Assembly (NCBI RefSeq): GCF_000252955.1
Contig: NC_014170.1
Span: 91,328 to 155,327 of the forward strand
Direction of reading: 5' to 3'
DNA length: 64,000 nt
Source of the DNA: Xenorhabdus nematophila ATCC 19061
GTDB lineage: Bacteria; Pseudomonadota; Gammaproteobacteria; Enterobacterales; Enterobacteriaceae
In this document: positions 1-8,901 of the stretch, piece after piece
Numbering within the stretch: the first letter of the stretch is position 1
Layout of the letters: each line of letters opens with the position of its first letter
Program-made: the position numbers and the translations under genes
Notes under the pieces: model-generated
Told to the model about the DNA's origin: nothing
What the model saw: the letters and a program-made list of their open reading frames with translations, nothing else
Databases searched by the model: none

Positions 1-463
1 GGGCAACGAGACCAAATTCAGATAGCAAGCCACGGAGCCGATTATATGAAGCCGTTCTTTCCTCAATAAACCCCTGGCGAGTACGATGCAAACACTGCAT
101 CGATTGTTGTTCTTCATCTTTAACAGGGACAAAGCGCATATGCGGACGCTGGACAGCTTCACAGATGGCTAATGCGTCAGCGGCATCATTTTTTCCAACT
201 TTACCCGCCAGACGATAGGGAGAAACAAATTTGGGGGCCATTAACCGGACATCATGGCCGTATTGCCGGAACAACCTTGCCCAATAATGTGCGCCGGAGC
301 AGGCTTCCATACCGATCAGGCAGGGCGGTAAATTAGCGATTAACTCAGGCAGCGCAGTCCTGGATACTTTGGGTTTAACAAGAAGAGGTTTGCCGTTGTG
401 ATCAACACCATGAACAGCAAAGATATTTTTTGCGAGATCGATACCCATAGTTGCGATGGTCAT
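1..463 (-). CDS. IS110 family transposase, N-terminal part (runs off the window)
   Basis: Reading the minus strand from an ATG at 463 gives an uninterrupted frame to the window edge. It starts MTIATMGIDLAKNIFAVHGV and contains the DEDD-type features of IS110 transposases: the GIDLAKN motif (first acidic residue), IGMEACSGAHYWAR, and NDAADALAICEA. This enzyme moves its IS by a Holliday-junction-resolvase-like (DEDD) mechanism. About 154 residues are visible; the rest lies outside the window. The gene is next to the 3' end of a Tn3 transposase, with about 90 bp between them. Confidence 0.85.
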   Translation of the reverse strand, partial: MTIATMGIDLAKNIFAVHGVDHNGKPLLVKPKVSRTALPELIANLPPCLIGMEACSGAHYWARLFRQYGHDVRLMAPKFVSPYRLAGKVGKNDAADALAICEAVQRPHMRFVPVKDEEQQSMQCLHRTRQGFIEERTASYNRLRGLLSEFGLVA

Positions 464-553
464 AATGAATCCCCTGTAATATGTTGGTTACTCCCCATGA
501 TGGCACGGAAAATCAATACAGTAACCAAATCGAGGGGAAGTCCCTTTCATTCG

Positions 554-3139
554 TTAAGCCAATTTGAGTTGCCGCAACGGCCTGAATTTTCCATTTCCAA
601 TTCTGGTACGACTGCCCCACACATAATCCCCGGTTAAATTAATGTGCTCCCAACCGAGTGGAGACAGGTACTCAAGTAGTGATTCATCAATACCGTATCC
701 ATGCTCCCGTAGACTCTTTACTGCCCGTTCCAGGTAAACCGTGTTCCATAACACTATTGCTGCTGTCACAAGATTCAAGCCACTGGCGCGATAGCGTTGC
801 TGCTCAAAATTTCTGTCACGAATTTCCCCAAGACGATTGAAAAACACAGCCCGCGCCAGCGCATTACGGGCTTCACCCTTCTTCAGCCCCGCCTGAACAC
901 GACGGCGCAATTCAGTACTCTGCAACCAGTCCAGAATGAACAGGGTTCGTTCAATTCGGCCCAATTCGCGCAATGCCACAGCCAGCCCATTCTGACGGGG
1001 GTAACTGCTTAGCTTTCTCAGCATGAGTGAAGCTGTCACTGTACCTTGCTTGATCGAGGTCGCCAGCCGCAAAATTTCATCCCAATGTGCATAGACATGC
1101 CTGATGTTAAGTGTACCGCCAATCATTGGCTTCAGTGTCTCATAAGGGGTATCGCTTTTCGGAATATAGAGCCTGGTGTCTTTCAAATCGCGGATGCGCG
1201 GGGCAAAACGAAATCCCAGAAGGTGCATCAAGGCAAACACGTGATCTGTAAAACCCGCTGTATCAGTGTAGTGTTCCTCAATACGCAGGTCAGATTCATG
1301 ATATAGCAGGCCATCCAGTACGTAAGTTGAATCCCGCAGACCGACGTTAATGACTTTGGTATGAAATGGCGCATCCTGATCGGAGATATGGGTGTAAAAC
1401 ATGCGTCCTGGGCTGCTACCGTATTTGGGATTGATGTGCCCCGTACTCTCTGCTTTGCTGCCCGCCCGGAAATTCTGACCGTCTGACGAGGATGTCGTGC
1501 CATCTCCCCAATGCTCAGCAAAAGGATGCCGTAACTGAGCATTGACCAGTTCGGCCAGTGCCATTGAGTAGGTTTCGTCGCGAATATGCCAGGCTTGCAG
1601 CCAGGCCAGCTTCGCGTAGGTCGTCCCGGGGCAGCATTCTGTCATTTTAGTCAGCCCCAGGTTAATGGCATCGGCCAAGATAGTGGTCAGCAACAGCGTT
1701 TTATCCCTGGCAAGGTCACCTGATTTCAGATGAGTAAAGTGCCGGGTGAAATCTGTCCATTGATCAACTTCCAACAGCAGTTCGGTGATCTTAACATGCG
1801 GCAGCAATGCCGCTGTCTGGTCGATCAGTGTCTGCGCTGACTCGGGAACCACTGTATCAAGCGGCGTTATCTTTAAGCCTGATTCGGTAATACCGGCATC
1901 CGGCAGTTCATTAACCTGTGCCATCCGGTTGACAGTAGCAAGTTGTGCTTCCAATTGTGTTAGCCGATCCTGTAAATACTGCCCGCAATCGGTGGCCACT
2001 GCCAGCGGCAATTCACTGGCCTGCCTGAGACGGGCAAATTTATCAGGTGGCACCAGATAGTCCTCGAAATCTTTGAACTGACGGGAACCCTGTACCCAGA
2101 TATCACCGGAGCGCAAAGTGTTTTTCAGTTCTGAAAGTGCACACAGTTCATAGTAACGGCGATCGAGGCCTGTGTCGGTCACCACTAATTTTTTCCAACG
2201 GGGTTTAATAAATTCAATTGTCGCGTCAGCGGGCACCTTACGGGCATTGTTGCGGTTCATGTTGCGTAACACGTCAATGGCATCGAGGACATGTTTAGCG
2301 GCCGGAGCGGCGCGTAATTTAAGGATGTTGAGAAATTCTGGGGTATAGCGGCGTAACAGGGTAAAACCCTCTCCCATTCGATACAGAAAGTCGAAATCCC
2401 CGGGTTGTGTAAGCTTCTGTGCTTCGGTGACACTTTCAGCAAAAGAATCCCAGGATATAACGGTTTCAATGGCGGCGAACGGGTCGCTGCCGGTTTGCCT
2501 GGCGTCAAGCAGTACTTGACCAATTTGCCCGAGCAGACGTACCTTGGCATTAATGGCTTTACCGGAAGCCTGGAACTGTTGTTGATGCTTTTTCCTGGCA
2601 TTATTGAACATTTTACCCAAAATACGATCATGCAGATCGATGATCTCATCAGTCACGGTGGCTATCCCCTCAAGGGTCAGTGCTACCAGGGTGGCATAGC
2701 GACGCCGTGGTTCGAATTTCGCCAGATCGGCAGGCCGCATCTGGGCTCCCTCGCGGGCAAGTTTAAGTAGCCGGTTTTGATGAACCGTCAATTCAATACC
2801 GGGAGGCAGTTTAAGCGCCTGCCATACTTTGAGGCGTTCGATATGCTCCAGTATATGCCGGGAATTGGGTTTCGTCGGAGATTGGCGCAACCAAGCCAGC
2901 CAGGTCATATTGCTGTTTTCACAACGCTTAAGCAGCTTGTCGAGACTGCGGTTATGCGCATCTGACAGAGGTTCAGTCAATGTATCATAGATGCGCCGGT
3001 TAGCGCGGGTGAGTGCTTCAGCGCAGATACGTTCAATGACACCGGGCGCAGGAAGGAGTATATGCTTTCGGCGTAGATTGCCCACTAAGGCGGTAGCCAG
3101 AACACTTCCCTTATCTGTTTGCCAGGCTAAATCCTCCAA
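554..3139 (-). pseudogene. tnpA: Tn3 family transposase, 5' truncated
   Basis: The frame gives 861 residues of a Tn3-family DDE transposase, against about 980-1000 in intact relatives. Roughly the first 120 residues are missing, cut off where an IS3 fragment begins near 3143. The catalytic neighbourhoods are present: [11 protein letters not shown] (first D), [12 protein letters not shown] (second D) and [15 protein letters not shown] (E). The C-terminus ([18 protein letters not shown]) looks complete. GGGG at 534-537 just outside the stop could be the remaining terminal repeat, but I did not find its partner. It is inactive as it stands because it has no N-terminal DNA-binding region. Confidence 0.88.
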
Positions 3140-3142
3140 ACT

Positions 3143-3640
3143 ATGAACGCAGATATTACGTATCTGCCCGTGAAAGCAGGAGAAGCGTATTTAAGTCTGA
3201 TTACGGATGCCTGGTCACGTAAAATCGTGGGGTATCATGTTCACGATAACTTAAGCACAGGCTCGGTCATTCAGGCTTATAAACACGCCTTAAAAAGTCG
3301 AAAATTGATTGAACAATCGCTTATTCACCATTCAGATAGGGGATTGCAATATTGTTCAAAACACTATCAAGCGCTACATCAGCACCATGAGATTATCTGT
3401 TCAATGACAGACGGTTATGATTGCTATCAGCATGCCCTGGCAGAGCGAGTTAATGGTATCCTGAAAACTGAATTTTTACTCTGTAAACCCGCAGACCTGA
3501 AAGAAGCGGCGAAAATGGTAAGTGAGTCGATAGATATTTATAATCGGTATAGGCCTCACTGAGCCTTACACTATAAAACGCCCGATGAAGTCCATCATCA
3601 GGCGTTAAGCAAAATAAGTGTCAACGTATATCAGGACTAG
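3143..3640 (+). pseudogene. IS3 family transposase orfB, C-terminal remnant
   Basis: The translation closely matches the C-terminal half of the intact IS3 orfB at 26075-26923 ([47 protein letters not shown]). It carries the second D and the E of the DDE triad. The 5' half is gone at the Tn3 junction (homology starts near 3150). A TGA at 3561-3563 replaces the TTA leucine codon of the intact copy; reading through it, the frame reaches the natural TAG at 3640. The IS end sequence (TAGACA) follows, so the right end of the element survives. Confidence 0.88.
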
Positions 3641-3647
3641 ACATCAT

Positions 3648-4415
3648 TCAATTGTCAAAGTTAACAAGTTCAGGGTTAAATAATTGTTTATACAGATGCG
3701 TAGGAATTTGAACCTTAACAAACTCCCCATCAATGTCAGCACTAGCGACAATATCCAAAATTTCGTTTACGGCTTTTTTAGGAGGAGTATATTTTTTCGG
3801 TTTACTCTTATCAGCTAAGGCTGCATTAACAGATAACTTACCTTGCTGAATAAGCTTTTTTTTCTCAATGGGTAAATCGTGAACTTTCAGCATCATGTAG
3901 ACATGCGCCGCAGTCTTTTTAACCATATCAGCGATTTCTTGCACGTTCTTTCCCCATGCATAGAAACGATGATAAATTTCGGCTTTCTCAACGGGGGTTA
4001 ATACTAATGAACTGCTCGAACTCAGCATCAAGAGATTTTGCTTAACTTCATCCCCTTTAAATTCGGTCACATACACAAACTCAATACCTGCTCCCCGTTC
4101 TTTTGCTAACATCAATCCCTTAAAACGGTGGTGTCCATCACGTATGATGGCTTTTTGTGTATTAGGATCGAACACAACGACTAAAGGAGGAACCCATTCA
4201 CCCGCTTCATAAGCGTATGACAGATTTAAAACATGTTCTTTTACGTGCTCTTGCTGCCAGTATTCATCTGACGACATCCCCACACCACGCGCATTGAAAG
4301 TAGGGTCAATGGAGATAATTTCTGGTCTTATCATTAATAAATCACGTCTACGTACCGAGTCTTTATCAATTTTAGCTAAGTCCTCAAGAGAAATTAATTG
4401 CAAATCGGTCACCAT
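3648..4415 (-). CDS. ParB/Srx-fold nuclease-like protein
   Basis: This 255-residue protein has a ParB N-terminal-type domain: PTFNARGVGM, then an IIRDGHHRFKGLMLAK motif (the ParB box II-like GxHR region, about residues 92-107). A helix-turn-helix stretch follows (about 135-175, NVQEIADMVKKTAAHVYMMLKV), as in plasmid partition or ParB-like regulatory proteins. The first ten or so residues (MVTDLQLISL) come from the end of an IS630 element that overlaps its start, so the native N-terminus was probably replaced. An IS3 remnant ends 4 bp past its stop. Whether it is expressed is unknown; no ParA partner is adjacent. Confidence 0.7.
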   Translation of the reverse strand: MVTDLQLISLEDLAKIDKDSVRRRDLLMIRPEIISIDPTFNARGVGMSSDEYWQQEHVKEHVLNLSYAYEAGEWVPPLVVVFDPNTQKAIIRDGHHRFKGLMLAKERGAGIEFVYVTEFKGDEVKQNLLMLSSSSSLVLTPVEKAEIYHRFYAWGKNVQEIADMVKKTAAHVYMMLKVHDLPIEKKKLIQQGKLSVNAALADKSKPKKYTPPKKAVNEILDIVASADIDGEFVKVQIPTHLYKQLFNPELVNFDN

Positions 4416-5386
4416 AACCGGCTAATAATGTATTGATCTCATATTCCATTGTTTCCTGAGTCCAGGTGATAAAACGTCGCCAGTGGTATTTAGCCTCCCT
4501 CCAGACGATTTCAATCAAATTCAGTTCTGGGCTGTAGGCGGGAAGGTAAAGTAAAAGCAGGTTGTGTTCTCGTAACCAGCGATTTTTAAGTTTTTCATCG
4601 ATCCCATGATGGATAGGCGCATTATCTAACACGACAAATGTCAGGCGATGCTCGCCTTGTTGGGCGACCTGCTCTAAAAAATCAATGACATTACTTCGCG
4701 TGACACTGCTTGATATTATCTGATAAAACAGCCTGTTATCAGTGTAATTTAGCGCACCTAGCACTGACCGTCTGACAGAGCTTTGCGGCTCTGCTTCATG
4801 GGGCTTACCTCGTGGACTCCATCCATATTGGACCGGTGGGCAGGCGGAAAAACCCGCCTCATCAAGATAGAGCAGCCGATAATGACCTGCCCGTGCGCCC
4901 GCCTTAATTTTATTCAGTAAGGCGGCTTTTTCAGCAAATTCCGCTTCATTGCGTTTTTTTTAAAGACAGGCGAGCTCGCTTATAGGTTAACCCCTGTCTT
5001 TTCAGAGTATTAGCCAGCGTCTCAAGCGTACAAGGCAGTGGGCCATGCTGGTCCTCAACTTTCTGTGCGATCCGGGCTAGCGTCAGAGACTCTGCGCGAG
5101 CAGATTCGACTGCGGTGGCAATCATATCAGGTGTCATGGCGGGATATCGGCCTCCGACATGGCCACCTAATAATCCGGCTATCCCTGAATCATGCCAGGC
5201 GTGAACCCAGTCATAGATAACTCTGAGACTACATCCTATCTCATCAGCGATCTGGCGGGGTTTGATGCCTCTGGCAAGCATGAGCAACCCCGTTCCTCGT
5301 GTACGGATGTCCCGATGTATATGGTTCAAAGCCAGTTGTTGTAATGTAATACGTTCAGGTTCAGACAGGGTGATATTCGATTTCAT
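4384..5386 (-). CDS. IS630 family transposase in two frames
   Basis: Frame 1 (5386-4946) encodes a helix-turn-helix region (RQIADEIGCSLRVIYDWVHAW) and ends SLKKTQ. Frame 2, offset by +1, continues from about 4962 to 4384 with the DDE region: LLYLDEAGFSACPP, LTFVVLDNAPIHHG, YLPAYSPELNLIEIVWREAK. The join lies at a run of eight A (minus strand, near 4958-4966), so it may be slippage-dependent expression, as in other two-frame IS630 elements, or a simple 1-nt lesion. Partly matching ends (AAATCGGT) occur near 5420 and 4405. The element abuts the ParB-like gene and the left arm of the inverted duplication. Confidence 0.82.
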
Positions 5387-5515
5387 AAGAACAGGCGGTA
5401 AGTCATCGGATTACCGATTTTAACATCAATGCAGATAGTTTGTCTGATCAACTTATATAGATAAATTTAATATTTATCAGAATTACATACATTAATTTTA
5501 GGTAGATTCACATAC

Positions 5516-5631
5516 TTTTTGCACTCGGGGGACGTCATGTCAAATTTACCACGATAATGGCTTCGTACAGTGCAAAAACCGTTGCTATAATCATCGTGCA
5601 TTTATGATGTATATAAGTCAGGTTTTTGCAC
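5516..5631. promoter_or_regulatory. Resolvase site / operator (res-like)
   Basis: Three copies of the 10-mer TTTTTGCACT or its complement lie at 5516-5525, 5570-5579 and 5622-5631. The last two form an 11-bp perfect inverted repeat (GTGCAAAAACC / GGTTTTTGCAC) just before the resolvase start. Such arrays are typical of res recombination sites, which double as the tnpR operator. The divergent tnpA that would be expected to the left is absent. Confidence 0.6.
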
Positions 5632-5632
5632 T

Positions 5633-6249
5633 ATGAGTGACGGAATATCAAAATATTCTCCAAGTCGTGTGGGGTATGCCCGGGTCAGTAGCATCAGCCA
5701 AAATCTGGATTCACAAATTGATGCCTTAAAAACAGCGGGCTGCGGAAAAATATTTACCGACAAAATGACGGTTCACGCATGAACAGACCGGGCTGGGAAC
5801 AACTTCTGGCCTATTTGCGTACGGGAGACAGTCTGGTCGTGACGGAACTGAGCCGGATGACACGTTCATTAATGGATCTGTTACAAACCTGTCAGGCGCT
5901 GGAAGCACGACACATTAGCCTGGTCTCACTGAGAGAAAATATCGATACCACGACAGCAACAGGACGGGGTTTTCTGTCCATGATGGGCGTCATTCACCAG
6001 ATGGAACGGGAACTAAAAGCAGAACGGGCAGCAGCCGGAAGAGCGGCGGCTAAAGCCAGAGGTAAAAGTGGTGGCCGCCCACGAACCCACATTGAGAAAT
6101 TAGAAAACGCCAGAATTTTGTACGAAAATTCAGATAAAACGGCCGCAGAAGTTTGTGAACAGACCGGCGTTGGAAGACGAACCTTTTTTTCTTATCTTTT
6201 GCAATGCAGGAAAGAGATCAGCGAACAAGCTAAAGAAGAGCCGTACTGA
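5633..6249 (+). pseudogene. tnpR: Serine recombinase/resolvase, one-base frameshift
   Basis: An ATG at 5633 opens a resolvase N-terminus ([20 protein letters not shown], catalytic Ser in ARVSS). It runs into TGA at about 5780 because one G is missing in the string that should read KMTGSR. The next frame carries the remainder: NRPGWEQLLAYLRTGDSLVV, ELSRMTRS, and a C-terminal helix-turn-helix ending at 6249. Restoring one base gives a protein of about 205 residues of the Tn3/Gin resolvase family. The identical lesion is in the inverted copy (34322-34938), so it predates the duplication. Confidence 0.85.
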
Positions 6250-6284
6250 AAATGCGATTCTAATCTAAAAAACATTGAGGCATC

Positions 6285-6322
6285 GTTACTCGTCATTTTC
6301 GAGAGTTCTTCCGCAGGACCCC
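6285..6322. repeat. Candidate Tn3-family terminal inverted repeat
   Basis: On the minus strand this reads GGGGTCCTGCGGAAG followed by AACTCTCGAAAATGACGAG, starting with the GGGG typical of Tn3-family ends. It is placed just downstream of a resolvase and points inwards to it. No partner end was found, so it would mark one edge of a decayed transposon. The copy at 34249-34286 is identical. Confidence 0.5.
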
Positions 6323-6473
6323 TACTTGATTGGATACCATCCTTTTTTAAGCATGGCTTCCGAATGGTATGAAACTTTTAACGAGTAAAAATAACCTTAA
6401 ATTTTGAGTAGATTATAAAATGTATGGCATTAATTTTATCTTAAGCATAATTTTATTTAAATGGAGACTTATC

Positions 6474-7391
6474 ATGAATATTATTCAAAAAAACTCTTCG
6501 AATATAATTTGGGGAGATGAAACAGATTCGGGTCAATTGGGACATTTTTATCCTTTTCTGTTTCCCTTTACGATTGGGGATCATACGTTTTTTTATGGCC
6601 AAAACATAGAAAGATCTCGTTATGGTAGATTTATTCGGGAACTTCACCCCGGTGGCATAGTGAGTTGGACAACAGATGAAACAGATATAAATTATGGGCC
6701 TTCTCTTTCTATTAGGCCGGTTCTTTATACCGTTGGAAAGCGTGTATTTATACGTGCTCAAATGATTGACCATCATAAGCTATGGTACATTCAAGAAGTG
6801 TTACCAGGTGGAACATTCGGCTCCATAATAAATCAAGGCTATTATAATATTGAATATTCTGCACAGTTTCCCTATTTAATTGATGGGAAGACATTTATAT
6901 TTAATCAGACTTTTGATGAAAAAAAAGGTAACTTTTATATAGTTCAAGAAATGATGCCCGACGGTAATCATGGTGAAATAACGGACGAAGGAACATGGAA
7001 CTCGTTTTACCCTTTCCAGTTTGCTTATACAGTTGGAAAGCGCACTTTCTATTATGGACAAACCAGAGATAATAACTATTGGTTCATTCAGGAACTTTTG
7101 CCTGACGGTAGAATAGGGAGCACCACTGAAAGCGGAAATTGGCACAGTTTTTATGAGGTGCTATTTCCCTTCATTTTTAAAGGGCGCACTTTCTATTATG
7201 GACAAACCAGAGATAATAACTATTGGTTTATTCAGGAACTTCTGGCTGACGGCAAGCTGGCGAGCAGCTATCAATCAGGATATTTTGAGCATTTTTATGA
7301 GGTTCAATTCCCCTTCACTTTTGGAGAGCATACTTACTTCTTTCGGCACAGCAATGATAAAAGGTGGTTTATTCAAGAACTACTATTATAG
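6474..7391 (+). CDS. Six-repeat propeller-like protein of unknown function
   Basis: The start at 6474 is chosen because GGAG sits 6-7 bases upstream; an in-frame ATG at 6420 has no such signal. The 305-residue product is six tandem units of about 48 residues, each with the pattern G-x-W/Y-x-x-F-Y-x-x-x-F-P-F-x-x-G-x-x-T-F-F/Y-Y-G-Q ... W-F-I-Q-E-L-L-P-D-G. Such aromatic, Gly-Asp-rich repeats fit a beta-propeller or lectin-like fold; that is inference. There is no signal peptide and no membrane segment. It lies isolated between transposon remnants, with low GC compared with the plasmid backbone. An identical copy is at 33180-34097. I do not recognise a named family. Confidence 0.75.
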   Translation: MNIIQKNSSNIIWGDETDSGQLGHFYPFLFPFTIGDHTFFYGQNIERSRYGRFIRELHPGGIVSWTTDETDINYGPSLSIRPVLYTVGKRVFIRAQMIDHHKLWYIQEVLPGGTFGSIINQGYYNIEYSAQFPYLIDGKTFIFNQTFDEKKGNFYIVQEMMPDGNHGEITDEGTWNSFYPFQFAYTVGKRTFYYGQTRDNNYWFIQELLPDGRIGSTTESGNWHSFYEVLFPFIFKGRTFYYGQTRDNNYWFIQELLADGKLASSYQSGYFEHFYEVQFPFTFGEHTYFFRHSNDKRWFIQELLL

Positions 7392-7667
7392 TTTGTTTCA
7401 CTCACTTTCATAGATAGTCTTGTGTTCATATCCAACTCAAATATTTCATAGGAGGATTCATATGGGATTAAATCAACGAAGTTAAATCCCTGAAGTCCTC
7501 CATTTTCATCCTTGAAAGCCAGTTTGGTTCGTTAAGCACATATTTGGGTTCTGTCGCATTAAAGGGAGCTCAGGCAATATGTGACCTTTTGCAGAGCGAT
7601 CCGTGTCTTTAATTGTAAGCGGCTCATTTAGACCGTCTATCGGTATTCCTCCGGTTCGGGGAAAATA

Positions 7668-7940
7668 GTGTCCATCATTTTTAGTGGACATTATTGTATG
7701 AAATATCGGACATTGCTCCTCGACGCTTTGCGCTTACATTTTGATGAACACCTATCCAGACTCGATGTTGGCCGTCGGCTTGGGATCCCCAAAAGCACCC
7801 TCTGCGCTCTCTTTGTTCGCTTCAAAAAGCTGGGAATGAGCTGGCCGCTGCCTGATAACATGACCGCCGATAAGCTCGAATCGCAACTTTACCCCGCGCG
7901 TCCCCATGCCGTCAGGCTTGATATCCCTGCGCCTGTTTTA
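7668..7940 (+). pseudogene. istA: IS21 family istA, N-terminal remnant
   Basis: The segment starts with an IS21-like end (TGTCCATCATTTTTAGTGGA at 7671-7690). An ATG at 7698 opens MKYRTLLLDALRLHFDEH..., followed by LDVGRRLGIPKSTLCALFVR, a helix-turn-helix, then WPLPDNMTADKLESQLYP, a characteristic IS21 transposase signature. The gene is cut after about 80 codons by the Tn3 end at 7941. No istB is present. The second copy is at 32631-32903. Confidence 0.78.
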
Positions 7941-7977
7941 GGGGTTTTGTGCCCGATGCATCCAAAAGTTCCATGGT
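7941..7977. repeat. Tn3-family terminal inverted repeat
   Basis: GGGGTTTTGTGCCC followed by GATGCATCCAAAAGTTCC. It resembles the ends at 8181 and 25099. It faces the resolvase remnant at 8014-8177 and marks the outer edge of an older Tn3 element into which a second Tn3 element was inserted at 8181. Confidence 0.72.
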
Positions 7978-8013
7978 GATGAATTAATGTTTTAAAATCA
8001 TTTGATTATAGAG

Positions 8014-8177
8014 TTATTCTAAATTTTTGATGGTTTTTGAAACTTTGGATATGGTATGTCTGGAACATCCCAATAAATAAACAATCGCGTTATAACTTTT
8101 TTTCTCTCTGAGAAGCCCTTCTATTTTTTGATGCAATTTTTTATCCACCGGGCGACCTTTATATTTACCTTCCTGTT
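8014..8177 (-). pseudogene. Resolvase C-terminal remnant
   Basis: The minus strand reads KQEGKYKGRPVDKKLHQKIE ... YLLGCSRHTISKVSKTIKNL-stop. This is the linker and C-terminal helix-turn-helix of a Tn3-type resolvase (GKYKGRP is the usual junction). The catalytic domain was removed when another Tn3 element landed at 8181. In the second copy the same remnant is split by IS982. Confidence 0.75.
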
Positions 8178-8180
8178 TAA

Positions 8181-8218
8181 GGGATTTGTGCCCTTCCCCT
8201 CGGAAAGTTCACTGTGCA
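8181..8218. repeat. Tn3-family terminal inverted repeat (tnpR end)
   Basis: GGGATTTGTGCCCTTCCCCT continues as CGGAAAGTTCACTG. It matches the tnpA-side end of the related complete element at 27556 (GGGGTTTGTGACCATTCCCT). The other end of this left element has been lost to the Qat transposon at 11770. Confidence 0.8.
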
Positions 8219-8221
8219 AAA

Positions 8222-8779
8222 TTAAATCATTTTTTTCAGCCGAAAGTAGGTCGCTCTGGATATTCCTGTTTTCTCCATCACCTCTTTCATCGAAATTTTC
8301 TGGGCTATCATTTTATTGGCTTCGGCTGTGCTTTTGTGCGGTTTTCGGCCAAACTTGACGCCTGATTCTTTCGCAAATTGGCGGCCTTCGTTGGTACGTT
8401 CAAGAATACGCTCACGCTCTGCTTCAGCAACCGCAGCCAAAATCTGGATCACCATTTTCCCCATTGTACCTTCAGTGCTGAGGTGGTTGTCCAAAAAACG
8501 AAGGGGAATTCCCTTTTTGTAGCAGTTATCGACAATTTTTATCATGTCAGCGGTATTCCGGCCTAAGCGATCCATTTTGGTGCAGATAATGGTATCGTCC
8601 CGTTCTGCTCTGGCCAGCAATTTTTTCAGTCCCTCTCTGTCGTCCGTTTTTCCAGTCATTTTATCCGTGAAGATCCGGTCTTCACGAACACCGGCCTGTT
8701 TCAGAGACGCAATCTGAATGTCAAGTTTCTGTTGTGAGGTGGATACCCTTGCATAGCCCAATAATGCCATTTTCGTCAT
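8222..8779 (-). CDS. tnpR: Tn3 resolvase
   Basis: A serine recombinase of about 185 residues. It has LGYARVSTSQQKLDIQ (catalytic Ser), TGKTDDREGLKKLLARA, CTKMDRLGRNTADM, the E-helix region EAERERILERTNEGR and a C-terminal helix-turn-helix (MKEVMEKTGISRATYFRLKK). It resolves cointegrates at the res site next to it. The frame opens at a GTG at 8791; the ATG at 8779 or 8770 is the likelier start. It is transcribed away from tnpA. It is identical to 30770-31327. Confidence 0.9.
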   Translation of the reverse strand: MTKMALLGYARVSTSQQKLDIQIASLKQAGVREDRIFTDKMTGKTDDREGLKKLLARAERDDTIICTKMDRLGRNTADMIKIVDNCYKKGIPLRFLDNHLSTEGTMGKMVIQILAAVAEAERERILERTNEGRQFAKESGVKFGRKPHKSTAEANKMIAQKISMKEVMEKTGISRATYFRLKKMI

Positions 8780-8784
8780 TCCCA

Positions 8785-8895
8785 GTATCACAAGTCGATC
8801 CTGATACCATCAAGTCTCATAACTTGAAAAAGAAGATTTTTGATACTTCCTTATGTGCGTTGTTATAGAGTATCAAATTTTACAAATTATGATAC
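8785..8895. promoter_or_regulatory. res site of a Tn3 element
   Basis: Five copies of TGATAC or GTATCA sit between tnpR and tnpA (8785, 8802, 8841, 8870, 8890), in pairs of opposite orientation. This is the layout of res subsites bound by resolvase dimers and of the divergent tnpA/tnpR promoter region. The same array is at 30654-30764. Confidence 0.72.
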
Positions 8896-8901
8896 CTGAA
8901 G

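Noticed and set aside
3648..4415. ParB-like protein as the partner of the five parS-like palindromes
   Set aside because: It lies in the mobile accessory half beside IS elements, with its start replaced by IS630 sequence, and no palindrome copy is near it. A ParB encoded elsewhere on the backbone is likelier.
7540..7665. GGTTCTGTCGCATTAAAGG as an IS6-type end
   Set aside because: Only a short resemblance, with no matching second end and no transposase sequence around it.
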